Source: Bacteroidales bacterium UBA1187
GTDB lineage: Bacteria; Bacteroidota; Bacteroidia; Bacteroidales; Paludibacteraceae
Length of the DNA: 5,886 nt
NCBI GenBank assembly: GCA_002309835.1
Contig: DBYL01000043.1
Span: 539-6,424, forward strand
Reading direction: 5' to 3'
Program-made: the position numbers and the translations under genes
Notes under the pieces: generated by a model
Seen by the model: the letters and a program-made list of their open reading frames with translations, nothing else
What the model was told of the DNA's origin: nothing
Databases searched by the model: none
Part shown: piece after piece, positions 1-5,296 of the stretch
Numbering within the stretch: the stretch's first letter is position 1
Layout: every line of letters begins with the position of its first letter

Positions 1-24
1 GCTATGTGATAACCGTCTGGACAT
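1..24 (-). CDS. Possible 5' end of a leftward gene, cut by window edge
   Basis: The only ATG on the minus strand downstream of the promoter at 51-82 lies at 24-22. It opens a frame with no stop to the window edge, giving MSRRLSHS. It begins 26 bases after the last base of the -7 box, similar to the 31-37 bases seen for the DUF4301 and LRR genes here. Eight codons are too few to identify a product or to prove coding. The transcript could instead start an RNA gene or use a start outside the window. Confidence 0.3.
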
Positions 25-50
25 CGATTTAAGGATCTCGAAATGGACCG

Positions 51-82
51 CAAAGGTACAAAGATTTTTTGAATTGGGCAAA
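51..82 (-). promoter_or_regulatory. Bacteroidota-type promoter driving a gene to the left
   Basis: On the minus strand the -33 box TTTG (82-79) is followed by exactly 20 bases and then TACCTTTG (58-51), a full match to the TAnnTTTG -7 element used by the Bacteroidota primary sigma factor. Transcription should begin around 43-45 and run out of the window. Its -33 flank (TTTGCCC) differs from the CTTGCRTAT form shared by the other three promoters here. Confidence 0.7.
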
Positions 83-134
83 TGCTCGACGGTGTTTTTT
101 ACATTTTCTCCATAACCGATTGATAGTCAGTCAC

Positions 135-164
135 AAAAAAAACGCACCGCCGAAACGATGCGTT
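135..164 (-). terminator. Rho-independent terminator of the LRR-protein gene
   Basis: Read on the minus strand, AACGCATCG (164-156) pairs with CGGTGCGTT (149-141). This makes a 9-bp stem with one G-T wobble and a six-base loop, followed directly by a run of T (140-135). It lies 27 bases beyond the stop codon of the LRR gene, in the right orientation, and separates that gene from the leftward promoter at 51-82. Confidence 0.85.
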
Positions 165-191
165 CTTTGCTATTAACTTAGCGGTTAACTA

Positions 192-2144
192 TTACTTCAC
201 CATCTTTCCTTGGGTGTCGAAGATGTGATCACCGCGGAGGATGTAAATGCGGCCATCCATGAGAACTTTGACGGGTTTGTCAGAGTCAATGTGGATATCC
301 TCGATGCCTTCGGCACTATCGGTATGGAAGGAGACGTTCTTCTTGTCCAATTCCTGCCCTGCTTCATTCTTGGCGGTGATGGTCAAGTCATAGGACGTTC
401 CGGCTTCCAAACCAGTGATCGTGAACGAGAATCCGGCAGTTTGAGCCTTTTGCGGAACATCGCCACGAGAAGGCGCATTGAAAGCAATGGAGGTCAACTG
501 TCCCTGCGCATTGAAGATCAGCGTGCAGAGCACATTGCCGTCCTTGTCTTTGATCACCAATTCATACGACGCAGCACCGGAAACTTGCGGCCATGAAACA
601 GACACGCTATTATCTGTTGGTTCTGCTTGCACAGAGGTTGTCTCTGTTTCTCGGGCGGAAATTGGTAAAATATTGGAAAAGTCTTTCCACTGATCAGCGG
701 ATTTATAGGCACTAACGCTTCCTGCCGGAACATACAGAGGAATAGATGTGTCCACATATGAGAAAGCATCAGTACCAAGAGTTGGAGGAGTGATCGCTTC
801 GCAGGTAATAGAGGTCAAACCGGAGCACTCATAGAAAGCCCCATCTCCAATGCCTGTGACGCTACCCGGAATCGTCACAGAGGTCAAACCGTAGCACTCA
901 CAGAAAGCGCCCTCTCCAATGCTTGTGACGCTATTTGGAATGGAATAAACACCCTGTTTGCCGCCTGGATACGAAATCAACATTGTCCGATTCTTATTAA
1001 ACAATACACCATTAACAGAACAATAGTTCGGATTATCTGATGCAACATTAATAGAGGTCAAACCGGTGCAACGTTCGAAAGCATCATATCCAATGCTGGT
1101 GACGCTATTGGGAATCTCAATAGAGGTCAAACCGGTGCATTCATAGAAAGCCCAATATCCAATGCTGGTGACGCTATTGGGTATCGTCACAGAGGTCAAA
1201 CCGATGCAACGCCAGAAAGCCTCATCTCCAATGCTTGTGACGCTATTGGGAATCGTCACAGATTTCAAACCGGTGCACTCAAAGAAAGCCTCATATCCAA
1301 TGCTTGTGACGCTATTGGGAATCGTCACAGATTTCAAACCGGTGCAACCATCGAAAGCACCACCTGCGATTGATTCAATACCATCGGGAATGGTGTATGC
1401 ACCGAAAGTGTATGCACTTAAATAAGAATTCGGCATATACGCAAATACGTGTGCATTATATACCGGAAAGGTCAAACCAGTGCAACCACGGAAAGCATAA
1501 TTTCCAATGCTTGTGACGCTATTCGGAATCGTTACAGAGGTTAAACCGGTGCAACCAGAGAATGCGCCCGCTCCAATGCTTGTGACGCTATTAGGAATCG
1601 TCACAGAGGTCAAACCGCGGCAACCACGGAAAGCACCACCTGCGATTGATTCAATACCGCTGGGAATGGTGTATGCACCTGAATAAGAAGTCGGCATATA
1701 CGCAAATACATGTGCATTATATACCGGAGAGGTCAAACCGGTGCAATCCTCGAAAGCACTACTTCCAATACTGGTGACGCTATTGGGAATGGTCACAGAG
1801 GTCAAACTACTGCAATTTTCGAAAGCCCTATATCCAATGTATGTGACGCTATTAGGAATGGTCACAGAGGTCAAACTGCTGCAACCATAGAAAGCCGAAT
1901 CTCCAATGCTTATGACGCTATAGGTCACTGAATTGTATTCCACCGAAGCAGGGATATTGGCAGTTGTAATACCCCAACCTTCATTATATAAATTAGTATA
2001 ACTTTTGTATGTAACTTCTGCCGTTTGGTTGGTGGCATTGAGGTTGTAATACAGGTCGCCGATTTGGACGTGTTCGTAATCCCAGGCGAACAAGGTTCCA
2101 ATGCTGGCTGCTACAGCGAGCAATAGGGTAAAAAGTTTTTTCAT
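192..2144 (-). CDS. Secreted BspA-like leucine-rich-repeat protein with FN3 domain and type IX sorting signal
   Basis: This is a 650-residue exported protein, likely released or attached at the cell surface. Residues 1-20 are a Sec signal peptide (MKKLF, then a hydrophobic core ending LFA). Residues 77-450 hold 13 copies of a 23-residue LRR_5 (BspA/TpLRR) repeat, recognisable by SVTIPNSVTSIG followed by AF-x2-C; the AF positions begin at 84, 107, 130, 171, 194, 217, 263, 286, 309, 332, 355, 413 and 436. Three non-repeat loops interrupt the array, at about 139-165, 227-257 and 363-400 (the last has NGVLFNKNRTMLISYPGG). Residues about 500-608 resemble a fibronectin type III domain (VSWPQVSGAASYELVI, ITGLEAGTSYDLTI). 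The C terminus (612-650, with VKVLMDGRIYILRGD) resembles the short C-terminal signal of type IX secretion cargo in Bacteroidales. BspA relatives can bind host proteins or other bacteria, but no ligand can be read from this sequence. It has its own promoter and terminator. The ATG at 2144 is supported by the signal peptide and by the promoter 37 bases upstream. Function as an adhesin is inference. Confidence 0.9.
   Translation of the reverse strand: MKKLFTLLLAVAASIGTLFAWDYEHVQIGDLYYNLNATNQTAEVTYKSYTNLYNEGWGITTANIPASVEYNSVTYSVISIGDSAFYGCSSLTSVTIPNSVTYIGYRAFENCSSLTSVTIPNSVTSIGSSAFEDCTGLTSPVYNAHVFAYMPTSYSGAYTIPSGIESIAGGAFRGCRGLTSVTIPNSVTSIGAGAFSGCTGLTSVTIPNSVTSIGNYAFRGCTGLTFPVYNAHVFAYMPNSYLSAYTFGAYTIPDGIESIAGGAFDGCTGLKSVTIPNSVTSIGYEAFFECTGLKSVTIPNSVTSIGDEAFWRCIGLTSVTIPNSVTSIGYWAFYECTGLTSIEIPNSVTSIGYDAFERCTGLTSINVASDNPNYCSVNGVLFNKNRTMLISYPGGKQGVYSIPNSVTSIGEGAFCECYGLTSVTIPGSVTGIGDGAFYECSGLTSITCEAITPPTLGTDAFSYVDTSIPLYVPAGSVSAYKSADQWKDFSNILPISARETETTSVQAEPTDNSVSVSWPQVSGAASYELVIKDKDGNVLCTLIFNAQGQLTSIAFNAPSRGDVPQKAQTAGFSFTITGLEAGTSYDLTITAKNEAGQELDKKNVSFHTDSAEGIEDIHIDSDKPVKVLMDGRIYILRGDHIFDTQGKMVK
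1363..1466 (-). repeat. Duplicated intra-gene module, copy B (with 15-base insertion)
   Basis: This is the second copy of the module at 1639-1727. It encodes PVYNAHVFAYMP, then a short variable loop, then AYTIPDGIESIAGG. Copy B is 104 bases against 89 in copy A. The 15-base difference is an imperfect tandem duplication inside copy B (1393-1407 and 1408-1422, both starting GTGTATGCAC), which adds five residues around SAYTFGAYT. The frame is kept. Confidence 0.8.
1639..1727 (-). repeat. Duplicated intra-gene module, copy A
   Basis: This encodes PVYNAHVFAYMP, then SYSGAYTIPSGIESIAGG (residues 140 to about 169), the non-LRR loop before the second group of repeats. Copy B begins 87 codons (261 bases) further along the gene. 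The duplicated unit was therefore probably one loop plus three LRRs. Outside the 15-base insertion the two copies differ at only a few bases. Confidence 0.8.
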
Positions 2145-2181
2145 TGTATTATAATTTTATCGTTTCAACAATTTTGCGGGG

Positions 2182-2213
2182 CAAAATTACACAAAAAAAA
2201 TGACATACGCAAG
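2182..2213 (-). promoter_or_regulatory. Promoter of the LRR-protein gene
   Basis: On the minus strand CTTG (2213-2210) is followed by 20 bases and TAATTTTG (2189-2182), a TAnnTTTG -7 element. The -7 box ends 37 bases before the ATG. The leader is A/T-rich and has no Shine-Dalgarno sequence, as is usual in Bacteroidota. The -33 box lies within the loop of the upstream gene's terminator hairpin. Confidence 0.8.
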
Positions 2214-2228
2214 TACGCATGTCATTTT
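2193..2228 (-). terminator. Terminator of the ATPase gene, overlapping the next promoter
   Basis: On the minus strand AAAATGACAT (2228-2219) and ATGTCATTTT (2206-2197) form a perfect 10-bp stem around a 12-base loop, and the T run continues to 2193. It begins 10 bases after the ATPase stop codon. The stem has only three G/C pairs, so termination may be leaky and the LRR gene could receive some readthrough. The same bases carry the -33 box and spacer of the LRR promoter. Confidence 0.7.
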
Positions 2229-2237
2229 AGGGGATTT

Positions 2238-3509
2238 TTATGGATTTACCAGCCATTCCCAGCAAGGTACAACCTCTAGCTCGCCGTGTGCATCGGTAAT
2301 AGTATCCTTGGTGTCGTAAGTGATAATGGTACGCCGTTTGCAGGGTAGCGCATTAACTATCTTGGTCAATGCAGTCACTTCGCGTTGGCGAGTAGTATCT
2401 TCGGACAGGTTATACGCTACTTGTATGGCCCATTCTTCCTCCGGGATATAGAAGTCCACTTCCTCTCCTGCATTATAGAAATAGACCGTATCATTCTCAG
2501 GATCGTGACCGTAACGGCGGAAGAGTTCCAACGCAACCATATTCTCCAAAAGCGCAGACCCACCATCCAACAAGAAGAGATTTAAGAAACCGTTATCAAT
2601 GAAGTAGTATTTACAAATACTCTCTTTCTCGGACAGCGCGCCGGTGATGTTACGCAGGCGCAACAAGAACCAAGCATCTTCAGTATGGGAGATATAACTC
2701 TGCACGGTCGGCACGGAGATTTTACCGTTGATGGTAGAGAGAATATTGCTCATTCGGTTGTAGGACACCGGTTGTTTCACCGATTCTGCCATCTTTTTGA
2801 TTAACAGACGCAAAGCGGCTACGTTGCTGATTTTATTGCGCGAAACAATATCGTTCAGATAAATCTTTTGGTACGTACTACTCAAGTAATCGCGTTTGAT
2901 CTTCATTCTCACCGATTCCGGCATGCCTCCCCATAAGAAATATTCCCTGTAATGCTGGAAGAATAGTGCCCGACCGGAAGTAGTTAGCAGCGCTTTCTTG
3001 TCATACGGGATCTGCAGCGCGTTCAGGTATTCCTTGAAACTATACGGATAGATGTCCTTGGGGATAAAACGACCGCCAAGAGTACTTAACACCTCTTTGC
3101 TCAACATCTTGGCATTACTGCCGGTAAGACATATATGCGCTTTGCTATCTGCCATACGACGCGCAAATTTTTCCCAGCCGATAATATTCTGCATCTCGTC
3201 AAGGAAGATACGCGGCTCGCGACCGTAAATCTCCTGATGGCACTCTAACAAGAGGTTAAAATCAGCCGCAGTGAAGTTGTCTATACGTTCGTCCTCGAAG
3301 TTCAGGTACAGGATGTCGGCCATCGAACAGCCGTTTTGTAATAGTTGCTTGATGATGGCATACATCATGTACGATTTACCTGCACGCCGTACACCGGTGA
3401 ACACATAGTTTACCGATTCATCCAAGGCATATGCACGGGGCAATACCTCTATTTTCTCCACCAATTGTGCATTATCCAGAAGGACTTGTTTAAGAACCTG
3501 TTTATCCAT
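2238..3509 (-). CDS. AAA_14-type ATPase with C-terminal DUF4143 domain
   Basis: This is a 423-residue cytoplasmic ATPase of a family that is abundant and mostly uncharacterised in Bacteroidales; length and layout are typical. The N-terminal AAA_14 domain (about 30-165) shows Walker A GVRRAGKS (39-46), Walker B IFLDE (101-105), a sensor-1-like LTGSNAK (129-134 region) and GGRF (145-148) with a possible arginine finger. Residues about 215-285 are likely a winged-helix linker. The C-terminal DUF4143 part (about 295-423) has YYFIDNGFLN, a conserved glutamate at 322 (ENMVALEL), then EVDFYI (350-355) and IQVAYNL (362-368). This pattern recalls the restriction-endonuclease-like fold reported for relatives, though QV replaces the usual catalytic E-x-K. 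All ATPase motifs are intact, so ATP binding is expected. The substrate and role are unknown, and the neighbours give no clue. It has its own promoter and terminator. The ATG at 3509 sits 65 bases after the -7 box. Confidence 0.9.
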   Translation of the reverse strand: MDKQVLKQVLLDNAQLVEKIEVLPRAYALDESVNYVFTGVRRAGKSYMMYAIIKQLLQNGCSMADILYLNFEDERIDNFTAADFNLLLECHQEIYGREPRIFLDEMQNIIGWEKFARRMADSKAHICLTGSNAKMLSKEVLSTLGGRFIPKDIYPYSFKEYLNALQIPYDKKALLTTSGRALFFQHYREYFLWGGMPESVRMKIKRDYLSSTYQKIYLNDIVSRNKISNVAALRLLIKKMAESVKQPVSYNRMSNILSTINGKISVPTVQSYISHTEDAWFLLRLRNITGALSEKESICKYYFIDNGFLNLFLLDGGSALLENMVALELFRRYGHDPENDTVYFYNAGEEVDFYIPEEEWAIQVAYNLSEDTTRQREVTALTKIVNALPCKRRTIITYDTKDTITDAHGELEVVPCWEWLVNP

Positions 3510-3574
3510 GTTTGTTAAATGGTATTTTATTTTTCGTTATGGGTTTATTAAATCGCATTTTATAAAATCCGCCA

Positions 3575-3606
3575 CAAAGGTACGAAAAATAAATGAAATA
3601 CGCAAG
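3575..3606 (-). promoter_or_regulatory. Promoter of the ATPase gene
   Basis: On the minus strand CTTG (3606-3603) is followed by 20 bases and TACCTTTG (3582-3575), matching the Bacteroidota -33/-7 pattern. The segment agrees with the LRR-gene promoter at 26 of 32 positions. The leader of about 60 bases is A/T-rich and contains the palindrome ATTTTATAAAAT (3557-3568) near the expected transcript start. Confidence 0.8.
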
Positions 3607-3690
3607 CAAAATGTCATATTTTGCGAATTTTTTCTTGTCCAAACCGTCTTATTTTGCATTTTTTAATAACCCAAACCGTCTTATTTTGCA
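3606..3690 (-). repeat. Array of three phased GCAAAATAWGAC motifs upstream of the ATPase promoter
   Basis: Read on the minus strand, GCAAAATAAGACGGTTTGG occurs twice without change (3689-3671 and 3657-3639). A third, partial copy, GCAAAATATGAC, is at 3624-3613. Start-to-start spacing is 32 and 33 bases, about three helical turns. The copy nearest the promoter extends to an inverted repeat, GCAAAAT-N5-ATTTTGC (3624-3606), whose edge touches the -33 box. The layout suggests binding sites for a regulator or an upstream activating array. No binding protein can be named. Confidence 0.65.
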
Positions 3691-3841
3691 AGTTTCGCAA
3701 CGCTAAACTGCACAAAATTACTCAATCCACCACAAATCCTGCCCAATAGTACAGAAATGTAAAAATCCCACTAACAGCCCAAAAACAGAACAGCACCGCA
3801 GACAAAAAAAGAAAGCCCCCAAAAGAAATTTTACAAAAATT
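3691..3841. other. Intergenic stretch without recognised features
   Basis: This is the rest of the 395-base divergent intergenic region (3510-3904) between the ATPase and DUF4301 genes. The stretch is A/C-rich on the plus strand, with several short A runs. I see no plausible ORF, tRNA, strong hairpin or extra TAnnTTTG promoter in it. It may be the far end of the regulatory region of either gene, or spacer DNA. Confidence 0.5.
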
Positions 3842-3873
3842 CTTGCATATGTGCAATTTTTTTTCTATCTTTG
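3842..3873 (+). promoter_or_regulatory. Promoter of the DUF4301 gene
   Basis: CTTG (3842-3845), then 20 bases, then TATCTTTG (3866-3873) matches the Bacteroidota promoter. It is followed by a short A/T-rich leader to the ATG at 3905. The promoter lies inside the extended open frame that could begin at GTG 3851, which shows that the longer frame is not translated from there. Confidence 0.85.
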
Positions 3874-3904
3874 CGGCGCAAATTCATTTTTAATCTATAT
3901 AACC

Positions 3905-5266
3905 ATGAGTAATTTTAGTGCACAAGACTTGGAGCAATTGCAAGCTCGAGGTATTTCTGTAGAGAAAGCGGAGGCGCAGTTGGAATGCTTCCGTAACGGT
4001 TTTCCGGAGTTGGATATCGTAGCGCCGGCATCGACGAAGAAGGGTATTTTAGCCCCGAAGCGTGCGGAGCAGGAGGAGTACATCGCTGCTTGGCAGCGTT
4101 ATTTGGAGGAAGGACATAAGATCCTGAAGTTCGTGCCCGCCTCCGGAGCAGCAAGCCGTATGTTCAAGAACCTGTTCCAGTACTTGGAGGACGGCATCGA
4201 GACGCCGTTCATTCAGGATTTTCTGGCGCATAAGGATCAGTTCGCTTTCGGTCCGCAGTTGGCGGGAAAGGAAGGTCAGGAGGCGGTTCGCTATCTGCTG
4301 CAAGACATGCATTATGGTGAGTTGCCAAAGGGTCTGCTGCTCTTCCATAAATATCGCGATGGCGCGCGTACACCGGCTTTGGAGCACCTTGTAGAAGGTG
4401 CGCAGTATTGCGTGGCACCGGCGAAGAAAGGTGAGAAACCGACCGTCTATCTGCATTTCACGGTGAGTCATGATCACCTGCCGCTCTTCCGTCAGCATAT
4501 CGCGGAGAACCTCAAGAAATTCGAGGATAAATTCGGCGTGAAATACGACGTGACATTCAGCGAGCAATTGCCGAGTACGGATACGCTTGCTGCGAATCCT
4601 GACGGCACGCCGTTCCGCACGAAGGACGGTAAGTTGCTCTTCCGTCCGGGTGGTCACGGTGCGCTCATCGAGAACCTCAACCAGCAGGATGCCGATATCG
4701 TATTTATCAAGAATATCGATAACGTAGTACCGGATCGTCTCAAGAAAGATACGATTCGTTACAAGCAGATCCTCGCCGGCGTGCTTGTTACCGAGCAGAA
4801 ACGTGTCTTCGAGGCATTGAAAAATCCGAATCTGAGTGATGAGGAGCGTGCGAAGTTGAATCGTCCTATCCGCGTCTGTGGTGTAGTGAAGAACACAGGT
4901 GAGCCTGGCGGTGGACCGTTCCTTGTTCGTGATGCAGACGGTTCTATCTCCTGCCAGATCCTCGAGTCTACGCAGATCAGTGATCCGGAGTTGATGAAGC
5001 AATCTACTCATTTCAATCCGGTTGACCTCGTGTGCGCTATTCGCGATTTCGAAGGCAAACCGTTTGACCTGCCGAAGTACGTAGATCCGCAGACGGGCTT
5101 TATCTCCAATAAGAGTAAAGACGGAAAAGAACTGCTGGCGCTTGAGTTGCCGGGCCTCTGGAATGGAGCGATGGCGAAATGGAATACCATCTTCGTGGAA
5201 GTGCCGGTATCAACATTCAACCCTGTAAAGACAGTAAACGACCTCTTACGAGAGCAACACCAGTAA
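3905..5266 (+). CDS. DUF4301 family protein, probable nucleotidyltransferase fold
   Basis: This is a 453-residue cytoplasmic protein of the DUF4301 family, common in Bacteroidota and without an assigned function. There is no signal peptide or membrane segment. I chose ATG 3905 because an upstream in-frame GTG (3851) falls inside the promoter, and MSNFSAQDLEQL begins the conserved part. Conserved-looking blocks are FVPASGAASRMFK (76-88), FRPGGHGALIENLN (246-259), DADIVFIKNIDNV (262-274), GEPGGGPFLVRD (332-343), ESTQISD (354-360), HFNPVDL (369-375) and LELPGLWNGAMAKWNT (413-428). The glycine-rich loop with RMFK, the PGGHGALIENLN block and the following IDNV resemble the nucleotide-binding loop, sugar-binding segment and metal-binding DN of UDP-sugar pyrophosphorylases (GT-A fold). 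Sugar-nucleotide synthesis is therefore a reasonable inference, not a demonstrated activity. It stands alone after its own promoter. I see no terminator after it; it converges on the antiporter gene. Confidence 0.88.
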   Translation: MSNFSAQDLEQLQARGISVEKAEAQLECFRNGFPELDIVAPASTKKGILAPKRAEQEEYIAAWQRYLEEGHKILKFVPASGAASRMFKNLFQYLEDGIETPFIQDFLAHKDQFAFGPQLAGKEGQEAVRYLLQDMHYGELPKGLLLFHKYRDGARTPALEHLVEGAQYCVAPAKKGEKPTVYLHFTVSHDHLPLFRQHIAENLKKFEDKFGVKYDVTFSEQLPSTDTLAANPDGTPFRTKDGKLLFRPGGHGALIENLNQQDADIVFIKNIDNVVPDRLKKDTIRYKQILAGVLVTEQKRVFEALKNPNLSDEERAKLNRPIRVCGVVKNTGEPGGGPFLVRDADGSISCQILESTQISDPELMKQSTHFNPVDLVCAIRDFEGKPFDLPKYVDPQTGFISNKSKDGKELLALELPGLWNGAMAKWNTIFVEVPVSTFNPVKTVNDLLREQHQ

Positions 5267-5268
5267 AA

Positions 5269-5296
5269 GTTTAGGGATTAGTGTTTAGAGATCAGG
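5269..5296. repeat. 14-base tandem repeat at the convergent gene junction
   Basis: GTTTAGGGATTAGT (5269-5282) is followed directly by GTTTAGAGATCAGG (5283-5296), matching at 11 of 14 positions. A related inverted copy, CACTAAACCC (5311-5320), pairs at 9 of 10 positions with GGGATTAGTG (5274-5283). The repeat starts two bases after the DUF4301 stop codon and runs into the last codons of the antiporter gene. No T run follows on either strand, so it is not a standard terminator. Confidence 0.6.

Larger units (their letters stand above)
795..1916 (-). repeat. 69-base tandem repeats encoding the LRR array
   Basis: The LRR-coding region is built from 69-base units (23 codons) that stay very similar at the nucleotide level, including silent positions. 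Two neighbouring units share 51 identical bases (1227-1277 and 1296-1346). Most units contain the string ACGCTATTGGGAAT or one-base variants of it on the plus strand. Such identity suggests recent duplication or gene conversion between units. Repeat number may vary between strains and may be misassembled from short reads. Confidence 0.85.

Noticed and set aside
1162..1931. Plus-strand open frames with repeated residues opposite the LRR array
   Set aside because: They are the reverse reading of the 69-base repeats. The periodicity comes from the LRR codons, and no promoter precedes them.
3649..3689. TATTTTG within the array as plus-strand -7 boxes
   Set aside because: TA and TTTG are separated by one base, not two, and no TTG lies 19-21 bases upstream.
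3606..3690. The repeat array as a CRISPR
   Set aside because: There are only two full 19-base copies and one partial one, the intervals are 13-14 bases, too short to be spacers, and no cas gene is present.
3851..3904. N-terminal extension of the DUF4301 protein from GTG 3851
   Set aside because: The extension overlaps the -7 box at 3866-3873 and would start before the transcript does. The ATG at 3905 fits the promoter and the family-like N terminus.
4049..5011. A 320-codon open frame on the minus strand opposite the DUF4301 gene
   Set aside because: It lies wholly within a well-supported conserved gene, is rich in Arg, Leu and Thr as expected from reading that gene's codons backwards, has no promoter and resembles no known domain.
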